DNA of 64,000 nt from Thiohalomonas sp963783235 (GCA_963783235.1 CAWAMN010000001.1:1984001-2048000), one strand, 5' to 3'. Shown: positions 37,496-46,936, counted from the stretch's first letter. A program made the numbers and translations. The notes: generated from the sequence alone by a model not told the origin.

Positions 37496-39577
37496 ATGGA
37501 CACCCCCGACCTGAAGCAGCCGGAAATCTATATCAACCGGGAACTCTCTCTGCTCGAGTTCAACCGACGCGTTCTGGCCCAGGCCAAGGACGAGAATATG
37601 CCGCTCCTCGAACGGCTGCGGTTTATCTGCATTACCAGCTCCAATATGGACGAGTTTTTTGAGATCCGCGTTGCCGGTCTGATGCAAAAGGCGGCGTCGG
37701 AATCGGTGCAGTACGGTCCTGACAACCTGAACCCGACAGAGGTCCTGAAGCGTATCAGCCAGACGGCTCACGAGATTGTCGACGAACAGTATCGTGTGCT
37801 GAACGAAGTGCTGTTTCCCCTTCTCGCCGCCGAAGACATCCAGTTCGTCAAACGCGGCGACTGGAACCGGGAACAGGCGGCCTGGGTGAAGGATTTCTTT
37901 GAGCACGAATTGCTGCCGGTGCTGAGTCCGCTGGGGCTGGACCCGGCCCATCCGTTCCCGAAGATCCTCAACAAGAGCCTCAATTTCATCGTAAGGCTGG
38001 AGGGCAAGGATGCCTTCGGGCGCTCTTCGGGGATGGCCATCGTACAGGCCCCGCGCGCCCTGCCCCGCCTGATCCAGCTCCCGGCCGATTGCGGCAGCGG
38101 GCCGAAGGATTATGTGTTCCTCTCCTCGATCATCCATGCCCACGTGGGGGACCTGTTCCCGGGGATGCAGGTCAAGGGCTGCTATCAGTTCCGGGTCACT
38201 CGAAACTCCGACCTGTTCGTCGATGAAGAGGAGGTGGAAGACCTGCTGCGAGCGGTCGAGGGTGAACTACCGTCCCGACGTTACGGCGAGGCGGTGCGAC
38301 TCGAGGCCGCGGACAATTGCCCGCCGGACGTCACCGACTTCCTGCTCGATCAGTTCGGACTCGGCCGTGATGACCTCTTTATCGTGAATGGGCCGGTCAA
38401 TCTCAACCGGCTGATGAGCCTGCCGGATATGGTGGACCGTCCCGATCTCAAGTTCCCCTCCTATGTCCCGGGAATGCCGGAGCCGTTCACGCATGCAAAG
38501 GACGTCTTCAAGATCCTCCGCCGCCAGGATGTGCTGCTACACCACCCTTTCGAGTCGTTCGTGCCCGTGATCGATTTCCTGCGTCAGGCCTCGACCGATC
38601 CGAACGTGCTGGCCATTAAACAGACCCTCTACCGAACAGGCCCCGAGTCGGCGGTCGTCGATGCCCTGGTGGATGCCGCCCGTGCCGGCAAAGAGGTCAC
38701 GGTCGTGGTGGAGTTACGTGCGCGCTTCGATGAAGAGGCAAACATCGCCCTGGCCAATCGGCTGCAGGAGGCGGGCGCGCACGTGGTATACGGCGTGGTG
38801 GGCTACAAGACCCATGCCAAGATGATTCTGGTGGTGCGCCGGGAGGAGGGAAAGCTTCGCCACTATGTACACCTGGGGACGGGCAATTACCACGCCCGCA
38901 CGGCGCGGCTCTATACCGACTACGGACTCCTGACCTGCGACACCGATCTGGGCGAAGATGTGCATCGGGTATTTCTTCAACTGACCAGTCTGGGGCGCGG
39001 CAGCCGACTGAAAAAGTTGCTGCAGGCCCCATTCACTCTGCACAAGGGATTGATCGAGCGGATCGAGCGGGAAGCGGAGCACGCCCGACAAGGCCGACCA
39101 GCCCACATCATCGCCAAGATGAACGGGCTGGTGGAGCCCCAAGTGATCCGCGCTCTGTACGCCGCTTCCCAAGCGGGCGTCAGGATCGATCTGGTGGTGC
39201 GGGGAATTTGCTGCCTGCGGCCCGGGGTGCCCGGCATTTCCGACAACATCCGCGTACGCTCGATTGTCGGTCGCTTCCTGGAGCACACCCGCATCAATTA
39301 TTTCGAAAACGGCGGCAAGCCCGAAGTCTACGGCTCCAGTGCCGACTGGATGATCCGTAATCTTCTCAACCGGGTGGAGACCGCCTTTCCCATCGAGAAC
39401 AGGGAGCTTCAGCGGCGTATGATCCGGGAGCTGAAGTACTACCTGCAGGATAACGTGCAGGCCTGGGACCTCCAGAGCGATGGATCCTATGTCCGCGCTT
39501 CGCCCGGTCGGGCGAAACCACGCTCGGCGCAATTGATTCTGCTGGAAGAGTTGGCGGGGGTGGATGTCACATCCTGA
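37496..39577 (+). CDS. ppk1: Polyphosphate kinase 1
   Basis: 693 residues, normal for PPK1, the reversible ATP-dependent polyphosphate synthase. The N-terminal helical domain begins with PEIYINRELSLLEFNRRVLA. The head domain follows, then two PLD-like catalytic domains with AIKQTLYRTG, the phospho-His site YKTHAKMILVVRREEG, HLGTGNYHARTARLYTDYGL and LVVRGICCLRPGVPG. It is transcribed towards ppx, which lies on the opposite strand 25 bp beyond. It forms a polyphosphate module with ppx and with pap at 6990. Confidence 0.95.
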   Translation: MDTPDLKQPEIYINRELSLLEFNRRVLAQAKDENMPLLERLRFICITSSNMDEFFEIRVAGLMQKAASESVQYGPDNLNPTEVLKRISQTAHEIVDEQYRVLNEVLFPLLAAEDIQFVKRGDWNREQAAWVKDFFEHELLPVLSPLGLDPAHPFPKILNKSLNFIVRLEGKDAFGRSSGMAIVQAPRALPRLIQLPADCGSGPKDYVFLSSIIHAHVGDLFPGMQVKGCYQFRVTRNSDLFVDEEEVEDLLRAVEGELPSRRYGEAVRLEAADNCPPDVTDFLLDQFGLGRDDLFIVNGPVNLNRLMSLPDMVDRPDLKFPSYVPGMPEPFTHAKDVFKILRRQDVLLHHPFESFVPVIDFLRQASTDPNVLAIKQTLYRTGPESAVVDALVDAARAGKEVTVVVELRARFDEEANIALANRLQEAGAHVVYGVVGYKTHAKMILVVRREEGKLRHYVHLGTGNYHARTARLYTDYGLLTCDTDLGEDVHRVFLQLTSLGRGSRLKKLLQAPFTLHKGLIERIEREAEHARQGRPAHIIAKMNGLVEPQVIRALYAASQAGVRIDLVVRGICCLRPGVPGISDNIRVRSIVGRFLEHTRINYFENGGKPEVYGSSADWMIRNLLNRVETAFPIENRELQRRMIRELKYYLQDNVQAWDLQSDGSYVRASPGRAKPRSAQLILLEELAGVDVTS

Positions 39578-39602
39578 GGCGTCGGGCAGACACGATGTGC
39601 AG

Positions 39603-41111
39603 CTATTCGAATTCGAGCCGGTATTTCGCGGCCTTCAGATATCCGGCTTCGATTTCCAGTTCGGCGCGGGTGAGGGGGTGGGCATTCAGCCACCTCTCCG
39701 GCATTTGCAGGGTCACGCTCTTTCCCTCGACGGCGATGCCAATCTCAGTGGGCAGTGATTCGCTGCGGCTGCGACGCAGAGCGACCGCGAGCCTGAGGAG
39801 CACCGCCAAACGGTTCAGCCGGGTGGCCGTACCGGAGGACAGGCCCTTGAAGAGGCCGCCGGGGAACTTGCGCCGGTGGCTTCGAACCAGAAGGGCGAGC
39901 CACTGCTGCTCCTGGCGCGAAAAACCGGGCATGTCGGAATTTTCCAGAAGATAGGCGCTGTGCTTGTGGTGCTGGCTATGGGCCACCGCCAGGCCAATCT
40001 CATGCAGACGAGCCGCCCAACCCAACAGATTTTCGGCACCATCGTCATCGAGCTCCCACACATCGGCAACGCGCTCCAACAGCGCCTGGGCGGTTTTTTC
40101 GACCCGCTGTGCCTGCTCGCCATCCACTTTGTAGCGCTCCGCCATGGTGGAAATCGTCCGCTCGCGCACATCCTCGTGGCGGATACGCCCGATGAGGTCA
40201 TAGAGCACACCCTCGCGAAGGGCCCAGTCCGAAACCTGCATGGTTTCGATCTCCAGCGCCTCGAACAACGCCAACAACACCGCGACGCCGCCGGCAAACA
40301 CCGGCCGGCGCTCCTCCTTGAGACCTTTGAGGTCGAGCCTGTCCACGTGACCGGCTTTGACCATGGCCTCCGACAGCCGCAGCAGCGACGAATGGGTGAT
40401 TCCGGCTTCGCTCCAACCATTCTGTTCCACGACTTGCCGGACCGCTTTGACGGTGCCCGACGCACCCACTGCATCGCTCCAACCGATGCGACGATAGTCC
40501 GCTTCCACCGGCTCCAGTTCCAGACGCGCCGCCAGTACCGCTTTTCGCATCGCTGATGCCGTGAGTCGCCCATTCGGGAAGAACGACCCGCTATAACTCA
40601 CGCAGCCCATGTACAGGCTTTCCCGATGCAAGGCCTCGAAGCGCTTGCCGATAATGACTTCCGTGCTGCCGCCTCCGATATCCACCACCAAGTGGTTATC
40701 GGGGGCGTCCGGGAGAGAGTGGGAGACGCCCAGGTAAATGAGGCGGGCCTCCTCCCGACCGGCAATAATCTCAATGGGATGACCCAGTGCGGCAGCCGCC
40801 TCTTCGATGAAGTCCCCGGCATTGCGGGCCTTCCTCAACGTGTTCGTCCCCACCACTCGAACGCTGCCGGAAGGCATGTCTTTCAGTCGCTGACCGAAGC
40901 GACGCAAGCAATCGAGCGCCCGTTCGCGGGCCTCCGCACTCAAGCGGTTCCGCTCATCAAGGCCTGCGGCGAGCCGGACGGTCTCCCGTAAACGGTCGAG
41001 GACACGCATATGGCCGTTATGCGGCTGCGCAACGATCAGGTGGAAACTGTTGGATCCCAGATCGACCGCCGCAATGCTCTCAGGGGCATTGGGTTCCGCT
41101 GCTGCCATCAT
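39603..41111 (-). CDS. ppx: Exopolyphosphatase (Ppx/GppA family)
   Basis: 502 residues. The actin-like ATPase core starts with IAAVDLGSNSFHLIVAQ (phosphate 1 loop), followed by VVGTNTLRKARNAGDF, IAGREEARLIYLGVSHSLP and VVDIGGGSTEVIIGK (phosphate 2). The C-terminal HD-like half holds AARLHEIGLAVAHSQHHKHS and SGFSRQEQ-type helices. It releases phosphate from polyphosphate ends and/or pppGpp. It converges on ppk1; a broken sixA gene lies about 85 bp before it on the same strand. Confidence 0.95.
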   Translation of the reverse strand: MMAAAEPNAPESIAAVDLGSNSFHLIVAQPHNGHMRVLDRLRETVRLAAGLDERNRLSAEARERALDCLRRFGQRLKDMPSGSVRVVGTNTLRKARNAGDFIEEAAAALGHPIEIIAGREEARLIYLGVSHSLPDAPDNHLVVDIGGGSTEVIIGKRFEALHRESLYMGCVSYSGSFFPNGRLTASAMRKAVLAARLELEPVEADYRRIGWSDAVGASGTVKAVRQVVEQNGWSEAGITHSSLLRLSEAMVKAGHVDRLDLKGLKEERRPVFAGGVAVLLALFEALEIETMQVSDWALREGVLYDLIGRIRHEDVRERTISTMAERYKVDGEQAQRVEKTAQALLERVADVWELDDDGAENLLGWAARLHEIGLAVAHSQHHKHSAYLLENSDMPGFSRQEQQWLALLVRSHRRKFPGGLFKGLSSGTATRLNRLAVLLRLAVALRRSRSESLPTEIGIAVEGKSVTLQMPERWLNAHPLTRAELEIEAGYLKAAKYRLEFE

Positions 41112-41195
41112 GCCGCTGCTCCGTTGGGAAAGCGGCCATTGTACCGCCGGAAGTCTTATTTGTTAGCCGTGGTCAGGCTCGGCTGTCCGTCCGCT

Positions 41196-41390
41196 TCAGC
41201 ATAGGGTCCGCCGATAGGGACTGCTGAGAACGAGTTCGGTGGAGGCAGCCAGACGCTTGAGGCCCGGCATGGCGGAGTGCAAACGCCGGCGGCCTCCGGC
41301 ACTCAGCGGACGCAGGCTGTCGTCGCGGCCCGTGCGGGAAAACCGGCCTCGATCCTCGGCCCGGCCGTGGCGGATCAGATAGACATCCAT
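41196..41390 (-). pseudogene. SixA-like phosphohistidine phosphatase, truncated remnant
   Basis: The open frame gives 64 residues: MDVYLIRHGRAEDRGRFSRT with the RHG catalytic motif, then SLRPLSAGGRRRLHSAMPGL and LVLSSPYRRTLC before a stop. SixA proteins normally have about 150-160 residues. After the stop the same frame still reads SGRTAEPDHG, echoing the RxRQTAE segment of SixA, then ends. The second half, with the second catalytic His, is missing before ppx starts. It looks like decay beside ppx, where intact sixA genes are often found. Confidence 0.75.
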
Positions 41391-41527
41391 GCAAAGGAAC
41401 CGAACGTATTTACCCGATTGTAGAGCAGGTAGGGAGGGGCCATAATGACCGCTCGAAGATTAGGGGAACTTCGAGGCGGCACAAGACCGCCATCTCATAA
41501 TTAATCCGACCCGAGGGGGAAACGACG

Positions 41528-41959
41528 ATGTCCATAGTGACCTGGAGTGACGAGTACACCGTAGATATCCAGGAGATCGATGAGCAACACAAACGGCTCA
41601 TCGATATCATCAATGAACTCTATGAGGCGTTAGCGGCCAAGAAGGACCGGGACAAGGTCGCCACCGTACTCAATGAATTGGTGGAGTACACCAAGGTTCA
41701 TTTCGCGGTGGAGGAAACCTTGATGCGTATCTTCCACTATGAGGATTATGACGCCCATAAAGAGATCCACGATCGCATCGTCGCCCGGGTGCTCGATTTT
41801 CAGGCGAAGTTCAACGCCGGCAATGATTCGGTGGGAATGGAACTGCTGCTTTTCCTGAAAGAGTGGCTGTTCGACCACATCAACAAGGTCGACAAACGCT
41901 ACACCAAGCATTTCCAGGCACACGGCGCCAAGAAAACCTGGCTAAAGAAATTCTGGTAA
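41528..41959 (+). CDS. Bacteriohemerythrin
   Basis: 143 residues forming a four-helix O2- or iron-binding hemerythrin. Ligands are seen in IDEQHKRLIDIIN, VHFAVEETLMRIFHYEDYDAHKEIHD and WLFDHINKVDKRYTKHF (His/Glu/Asp pattern HxxxE...HxxxH...HxxxxD). RBS GAGGGGGAAACGACG precedes the ATG. An intrinsic terminator follows at 41968-41998. It could deliver or sense oxygen, consistent with neighbouring peroxide and iron functions. Confidence 0.93.
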   Translation: MSIVTWSDEYTVDIQEIDEQHKRLIDIINELYEALAAKKDRDKVATVLNELVEYTKVHFAVEETLMRIFHYEDYDAHKEIHDRIVARVLDFQAKFNAGNDSVGMELLLFLKEWLFDHINKVDKRYTKHFQAHGAKKTWLKKFW

Positions 41960-41967
41960 GTAAAACG

Positions 41968-41998
41968 AAAAAAGGGCCGGTATCAACCGGCCCTTTTT
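41968..41998. terminator. Bidirectional intrinsic terminator
   Basis: AAAAAGGGCCGGT-ATCA-ACCGGCCCTTTTT, a perfect GC-rich stem flanked by A and T runs. It stands between the hemerythrin gene on the plus strand and the peroxiredoxin gene on the minus strand and can end both. Confidence 0.85.
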
Positions 41999-42018
41999 GT
42001 ACATCAACCGAAAGGTTT

Positions 42019-42624
42019 TTACAGCTTTTCAGCTTCCTCGGCCAGGTATTCGGCGACACCTTCAGGGGTTGCTGTCATCCCTTTGGCGCCTTCCTGCCAA
42101 CCGGCCGGGCAGACTTCGCCGTGCTCTTCGGTGAACTGCAGGGCATCGACCATACGCAGCATTTCGTCGATATTGCGGCCCAGGGGCAGATCGTTGACGA
42201 CCTGGTGGCGCACCACGCCGTCCTTGTCGATCAGGAAGGAGCCGCGGAAGGCCACGTCACCCGCCGGGGTCTCCACGTCAAAGGCCTTGCCGATGGCATG
42301 GGTCAGGTCGGCAACCAGCGGATAGCCGACAGGGCCGATGCCGCCCTCGTTCACCGGAGTGTTACGCCAGGCGTTGTGGGTGAAATGCGAATCCACGGAA
42401 ACGCCGATGACTTCCACGCCACGTTTTTTGAACTCTTCCAGGCGGTGATCGAAGGCGATCAACTCGGAAGGGCAAACAAAGGTGAAGTCGAGCGGGTAGA
42501 AGAAGACCACGGCATACTTACCGCTGACCTGCTCGGAAAACTTGAATTCTTCATTGATGGTGCCGTCGCCCATCACGGCGGGAGCGGTGAAATCAGGAGC
42601 CTTGCGGCCAACCAAAACGCCCAT
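42019..42624 (-). CDS. 2-Cys peroxiredoxin (AhpC/Prx type)
   Basis: 201 residues. Starts MGVLVGRKAPDFTAPAVMGD. The peroxidatic Cys51 stands in FYPLDFTFVCPSELIAF, and the resolving Cys in GEVCPAGW near residue 171. The conserved Arg lies in the VNDLPLGRNIDEMLRMVDAL stretch. It reduces H2O2 and organic peroxides using thioredoxin or AhpF-type donors. A good GGAGG-like site precedes the ATG. It is flanked by a shared terminator at its 3' end. Confidence 0.93.
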   Translation of the reverse strand: MGVLVGRKAPDFTAPAVMGDGTINEEFKFSEQVSGKYAVVFFYPLDFTFVCPSELIAFDHRLEEFKKRGVEVIGVSVDSHFTHNAWRNTPVNEGGIGPVGYPLVADLTHAIGKAFDVETPAGDVAFRGSFLIDKDGVVRHQVVNDLPLGRNIDEMLRMVDALQFTEEHGEVCPAGWQEGAKGMTATPEGVAEYLAEEAEKL

Positions 42625-42970
42625 GGATGTTACCTCCTTTCCTGGTGCAAAACGGGTTTTTAGACTTATTCTAAAGTCAAGGGTCTCGAATCCTAAGATG
42701 AATCCACCAACGGGTCAATAAGACCGGCCTGTTTTTGCGGGGATTTGTCCACAAAAACATAGATGAAAAGTAGGGCCGTTTCGGGGAACTTCAACCCTCG
42801 GCCGCTATTTTGTGGCTGGCAGGGCCCCCGGATACCCTTCGGCAGCAGCTCACCGGCCCTCGCCCTCGGGCTTTTCGGTACCGGCGGGGAGCCGTCGAGC
42901 AGGATGGATCTGCCCCCAGCTTGCGACCTGGTGGAGTGACCTTTGGATTTGGTGCTTTCGGGGAGAAAAA
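42625..42970. other. Intergenic region between peroxiredoxin and the cold-shock gene
   Basis: About 346 bp upstream of the leftward peroxiredoxin gene and downstream of the leftward cold-shock gene. The peroxiredoxin promoter must be here, but I see no convincing hexamers or OxyR site. GC-rich local dyads occur near 42825-42900, with no gene or repeat that I can support. Confidence 0.4.
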
Positions 42971-43000
42971 GAAAACCCCGTTGACGGAACGGGGTTTTCG
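42971..43000 (-). terminator. Intrinsic terminator of the cold-shock gene
   Basis: GAAAACCCCGTTGACGGAACGGGGTTTTC: stem AAAACCCCGTT/AACGGGGTTTT with a short loop, ending in T-rich sequence on the minus strand. It lies 26 bp after the csp stop. Confidence 0.85.
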
Positions 43001-43025
43001 CGACTACCAACGGGCCTGCCGGCGA

Positions 43026-43232
43026 TCAGGAACTGACATTGACCTCGCGAGCCTGCATCCCTTTGGGACCTTGCTCCATATCGAACGTGACGTTCTGCCC
43101 TTCGAGCAGGGTCCGAAAACCGGAGCCCTGGATCGCCGAGTAGTGCACGAACACGTCATCGCCCCCTTCCTGGGGAGCGATAAAACCATAGCCCTTGGCT
43201 TCATTGAACCATTTGACGGTACCAGTGCGCAT
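43026..43232 (-). CDS. Cold-shock domain protein (CspA family)
   Basis: 68 residues, a single OB-fold RNA chaperone. RNP1 is KGYGFIAP and RNP2 is DVFVHYSAI, with MRTGTVKWFNEA at the start and a final REVNV strand. Length and motifs are typical. An intrinsic terminator follows. The ~180 bp upstream, before the rightward YdcH gene, could hold a 5' leader as in other csp genes, but no specific element was recognised. Confidence 0.95.
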   Translation of the reverse strand: MRTGTVKWFNEAKGYGFIAPQEGGDDVFVHYSAIQGSGFRTLLEGQNVTFDMEQGPKGMQAREVNVSS

Positions 43233-43476
43233 TAATACGACCTCTGAAAAAATTTACACTTTCGGACATTGCGTGCGGCAGGATGGACATGGAGTGATCC
43301 ACAAACAGCCGGGAACGGCTCCCCCAATCAACTGCTGCACCCAAAGTATAGACAGGGGTTCGGGGGCTCGCTATGTCGGTTAATCACCCTAAAATGAGAG
43401 TTTATCGAGACGCACCATGGACAGCGGCGCGGGACCTCAATACTATCCCGCCCACACGTGCAGAAGGTTGATTACG

Positions 43477-43683
43477 ATGCACCAGGAGGACGAAACCATC
43501 CTTCAGGCGCGCCTCGCCGAGCTTCGGCAGGAGCACCGCGACCTGGACATGGCGATAGCCGGGATGCAGGAGACGGTCTATGCCGATCAGTTGCAAATGC
43601 GCCGGCTCAAGAAGCGCAAGCTGATTCTGAAGGATGCCATTGCGCGCCTGGAGAGTCGCTTGATCCCGGACCTCAACGCCTGA
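43477..43683 (+). CDS. YdcH-family (DUF465) small protein
   Basis: 68 residues from the ATG at 43477, preceded by AGAAGG. The sequence MHQEDETILQARLAELRQEH, followed by RDLDMAIAG, then LQMRRLKKRKLILKDAIARL, matches the coiled-coil DUF465/YdcH family (HxxLdxxI ... LKKxKLxLKDxI). Function is unknown. The longer open frame upstream is not needed. A GC-rich hairpin follows the stop. Confidence 0.88.
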   Translation: MHQEDETILQARLAELRQEHRDLDMAIAGMQETVYADQLQMRRLKKRKLILKDAIARLESRLIPDLNA

Positions 43684-43691
43684 ACATCGGC

Positions 43692-43731
43692 ACCCGGAGA
43701 GACCGAAGCGGTGGCCTCGGCCTCTCCGGGT
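43692..43731 (+). terminator. Possible terminator hairpin after the YdcH gene
   Basis: ACCCGGAGAG-ACCGA against TCGG-CCTCTCCGGGT, an almost perfect stem 8 bp after the stop. No strong T run follows, so termination efficiency is uncertain. Confidence 0.5.
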
Positions 43732-43828
43732 CCGTCATTCGGGCCGACTCTCTTCCGGCGGGAACAGCCGGGAAAATCCGGTCGGAGATTGCCGACTCGA
43801 CAAAGAGGTTTAAGCCAGAGCCTGGCTT

Positions 43829-44167
43829 TCACCTCTCCCTCTGATAGTGCAGTGCCAACCAGACGCTCTTTTGTTGTGGGTCGGTCCACTCGACCCGATG
43901 CCGCACACCGGTCGGGATATGCAAGTAATCGCCGGGCTCCATCAACCGCGGCTTATCTTCCCCTTCAATCAGAACCTCGGTACGCCCCTGCAGCAGGATC
44001 ACCCATTCACCTTCCGGCTGGTCATACCAGAATCCCGGGGGCGACGCATGCCCTTCGGAGACAATCCGCTCCAGCCGGAACCGGCCACCCCGCAGCAGCT
44101 CATTGAACTGTTCATCCTCGGCTTTGACGGGTAATGACGCCAGGAGATGGCCTTGATATTTGTCCAT
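43829..44167 (-). CDS. Small cupin-domain protein
   Basis: 112 residues from the ATG at 44167 (MDKYQGHLLASLPVKAEDEQ). The cupin fold is visible as GEWVILLQGRTEVLIEGED (motif 1 lacks the usual His pair), LMEPGDYLHIPTGVRHRVEW (motif 2 with G-D-x4-P and His), then SVWLALHYQ. The family often acts as a sugar- or metal-linked binding or isomerase module; no partner suggests the substrate. Confidence 0.85.
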   Translation of the reverse strand: MDKYQGHLLASLPVKAEDEQFNELLRGGRFRLERIVSEGHASPPGFWYDQPEGEWVILLQGRTEVLIEGEDKPRLMEPGDYLHIPTGVRHRVEWTDPQQKSVWLALHYQRER

Positions 44168-44389
44168 AATCGTAAGGTTGCGATCCCCGGGGGCCCCAGG
44201 CAACCCCATGGGATCGGATTGGTGTCGTCGAAGTGCAGAATCTATCTTCGGTGAAGCCTCGAAGAGCCCGATACAGAGCGCACCGTGAAGGACTCGAGAC
44301 GATCTTTTACTCTGTTCCCTGGAACGCCTGATTATGGACCGGGAATCGCTATACTTCGTCGGACACGAACCGGTGCAAGGGACGGTGCC

Positions 44390-44554
44390 ATGTTCAACAA
44401 AAAGCTTTTCCTGCTCATGATGATGCTGCTCAGTGGAATGGCCGTCATGGCTATGTCAAAAACGGCGAACAGCAGCCCACGGCCGGTGCCAGAACGTGCC
44501 GTGGGCCTTGCGGGCGAGACCGCCCCGGCAGCATCGACCGCGGAGAGGCCTTGA
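44390..44554 (+). CDS. Very small exported protein (54 residues)
   Basis: ATG at 44390 opens MFNKKLFLLMMMLLSGMAVM, a plain signal peptide or single membrane segment, followed by a Pro/Ala-rich tail (SPRPVPERAVGLAGETAPAA). It ends 2 bp before the PLDc_N-like gene and may be co-transcribed with it. Support comes from the signal sequence and the downstream ribosome binding site overlap. Function unknown. Confidence 0.45.
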   Translation: MFNKKLFLLMMMLLSGMAVMAMSKTANSSPRPVPERAVGLAGETAPAASTAERP

Positions 44555-44556
44555 TC

Positions 44557-44744
44557 ATGGATTTGGAGATCGGGGGCCTGCTCGGCCTAGTCCTGTTTGT
44601 CCCATCATCTGGGCCATCGTCCAGACGATCCGGAGCGGAGCCTCGACCGGCGCCAAGGTGCTCTGGATCATTTTCCTGCTGCTGGTACCGGCGATAGGGT
44701 TCGTTGTCTGGCTGATTACCGGCCCGAGAAGCACAAAATCGTGA
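44557..44744 (+). pseudogene. PLDc_N-type small membrane protein, frameshifted
   Basis: The start MDLEIGGLLGLVLF is followed in a second frame by PIIWAIVQTIRSGASTGAKV and LWIIFLLLVPAIGFVVWLIT-GPRS. Together these form the short two-helix PLDc_N (phospholipase D N-terminal-like) membrane family. A missing base around 44599-44603 would restore one frame. A GGAGAGG ribosome binding site precedes the ATG. As it stands the gene is broken, or the base is missing from the assembly. Confidence 0.65.
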
Positions 44745-44759
44745 CATCGGCCCGTCGCT

Positions 44760-46730
44760 TCAACTCGATCCCGAGTCTCCATCGAAACTGGCCAGATCCC
44801 GAATCGCCCCGTCGGGGCCCAGCAGCGGCAAATAGAGGGACACCGGGGTAAGCTCCCGGCCGAGCCGCCACTGGTAGATCGCGGTATAGGCGAAGATGCG
44901 TTTGACGTACTCGCGGGTTTCGTCAAACGGCAGGCAAGCCACCCAGATATCTCCCGGAACGACACTCTCCTGCGGTAGCCAGGCCTTCACCCGGTGCGGA
45001 CCGGCATTGTAGGCGGCCATCGTATAGAGCCGGTTGCCCGAATAGCGGTCCAGAAGGTGGCGTAAATGGGCGGTCCCCAGCCGGATATTGTTGTCTACGG
45101 CGAGAATGTCCCAGTAGCCGGGCCTCGGTTGCTTGAGGCGCCGAGCCGTGCGACGGGCGGTGGCCGGCATGAGCTGCATCAACCCCAGGGCGCCGGCGGA
45201 TGAGCGGGCTTGAGCAAAAAAGGCGCTCTCCTGCCGCATCACGGCATAGACGAAGGCCGTATCCAGTTCCCGGCGTCTCGCCTCGGTATCAACCCGGGTT
45301 TCATAAGGGGTCGGAAAACGAATATCCAGGTCATCGAGAAAACGCGCACGCCCCAGGGCGATGATCGCCTGATCGTGCCACCCCCAGCTATCCGCCAGCT
45401 TGGCCGTAACGGCCAACTCCTGGTCAGACAGATTGTGGTTGGCCGCCCACCACTCCCGCCGTGCATCCAGGGTCATCGACAGGGCCAGCAATTCCCGGAC
45501 CCGCTGCATATCGGGCCGACTGGCGAGGCTTTCCAGTTGCTCCGGCGGCACCGTCAACGGGACGGTTTCGATTTTCGGCGCGGTTCCCGCCCGCTCGGCA
45601 GCAAGAAAACCGTAGTAGCTGCGCTCCAGCGCCAGCTCACGAAAGATGGAATCGGCCTCTTCACTTCTGTCCAGAGCCATCAGAGCCCGGGCGCGCCAGT
45701 AACGCCAGACAGTCTGCTTCCGCTCCTCGGGCGCGAGCCCGTTTATGGCAACGAGAACCTCCGGCCAATTCTTGTCCCAGAGCACCGCTCGTACCCGCCA
45801 GGACCGACTCTCCTCGTTGTGCCACTCGGCCGGCAAGGCGATCAGCCGTTCCGACGCATCGGGATGGTGATCCCAGGCCAGTGCGAGAGCCACATAGCGG
45901 GCGAGCTCCAACCGTACCGGAGCGTTCAGCGGGAAGTCGCCGGCACGTTCGCGCCAGACCCGGTCGGCAGCCTCTGAATCCCGCCTCGCCAGACGTCGAA
46001 TTCCGGACGCAAAGAGCAGTGCGCTCCACTCTCCGCCGGGCTCCAGCCGAGCGAGTTCCCGCTGCGGGTGATAATAGAGGCGGCGCCAGCGGCGCACCCA
46101 GGGTTTTTCCTCGACCGGAATGAAACGTTCCAGGTAGCGGGTCAGTCCCGGATGACCCGAGTTGATGGCCAGCCGGATGCGTTCCCGTGCCTTCTCCGGG
46201 GTGGCATAACCTTCCCGGATCCAGACCGAGAACACCGGGTCACATGCTTTTGGCTGGGAGACACCCACCAACCACAGACGTTCGGCCATTGTCATGGCCT
46301 TTTCCTTCTCCCCGGTATCGAGTAGGGCGCGGGCCTCGAAGCAGGCCCGTTTGGAATCCCCGTCGGGCTTGAAAAGCTCAAGATACCGGGTCCATTCGCC
46401 TCGCTGGGCGAGCTTGTTCAGCCAGGCGTCGCGCAGCCTTTCTGCCAAGGGCGTGCCGTCCCATTGTTGCAGAAAATCCATTACATCCTGATGCGTGACC
46501 CGGGAACTGAGGTAGCGTCGCAGGAAGGCGTAGCGCAGGTAAGGGTAAAGGGGGTAGTCCTGCAGCCCTTTTGACAACCGCTCGAAACGCGACAAATCGC
46601 CCCGGTAAAGGGCACTGCGGGCCTGGCGGAAGGTCTTGCGATGGCCTTCGAGCAAAGAGTCGCTCTGGTCCGCCCACGCGGGGACCGCACCAACAACGAA
46701 CAGCACCATCAACAAACGCAGCGCATACAC
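44760..46730 (-). CDS. slt: Soluble lytic murein transglycosylase (Slt70)
   Basis: 656 residues, with signal peptide MYALRLLMVLFVVGAVPAWA. A long superhelical U and L domain (about 25-490) of alpha-helices is followed by the lysozyme-like catalytic domain: AVMRQESAFFAQARSSAGAL with the catalytic Glu, LMQLMPATAR, NIRLGTAHLRHLLDRY and AAYNAGPHRVKAWLP. It cleaves peptidoglycan glycan strands to anhydro-muropeptides in the periplasm. Apparently monocistronic. Confidence 0.95.
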   Translation of the reverse strand: MYALRLLMVLFVVGAVPAWADQSDSLLEGHRKTFRQARSALYRGDLSRFERLSKGLQDYPLYPYLRYAFLRRYLSSRVTHQDVMDFLQQWDGTPLAERLRDAWLNKLAQRGEWTRYLELFKPDGDSKRACFEARALLDTGEKEKAMTMAERLWLVGVSQPKACDPVFSVWIREGYATPEKARERIRLAINSGHPGLTRYLERFIPVEEKPWVRRWRRLYYHPQRELARLEPGGEWSALLFASGIRRLARRDSEAADRVWRERAGDFPLNAPVRLELARYVALALAWDHHPDASERLIALPAEWHNEESRSWRVRAVLWDKNWPEVLVAINGLAPEERKQTVWRYWRARALMALDRSEEADSIFRELALERSYYGFLAAERAGTAPKIETVPLTVPPEQLESLASRPDMQRVRELLALSMTLDARREWWAANHNLSDQELAVTAKLADSWGWHDQAIIALGRARFLDDLDIRFPTPYETRVDTEARRRELDTAFVYAVMRQESAFFAQARSSAGALGLMQLMPATARRTARRLKQPRPGYWDILAVDNNIRLGTAHLRHLLDRYSGNRLYTMAAYNAGPHRVKAWLPQESVVPGDIWVACLPFDETREYVKRIFAYTAIYQWRLGRELTPVSLYLPLLGPDGAIRDLASFDGDSGSS

Positions 46731-46936
46731 GTAGATGTCCCCGATAACACAGTCGACAACAGGTGCAGGTTACGCCCGACCAGGATCACGGACAGAGAAC
46801 CGGTTCGCAAGCCCCGAGCAGGGTCGGATTGAAACAGGGGAGCGGACTGCTATCGTAATTCGGGAGTCGACAGAGTTTCGACCCTGGTGCCTGCTTGCCG
46901 GATGCCAGTGGCCGGCACCCCGGACGGAGAATCCCC

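Noticed and set aside
46820..46842. CRISPR repeat
   Set aside because: Only two copies, 9 kb apart, no spacers and no cas genes; the second copy is inside a coding region.
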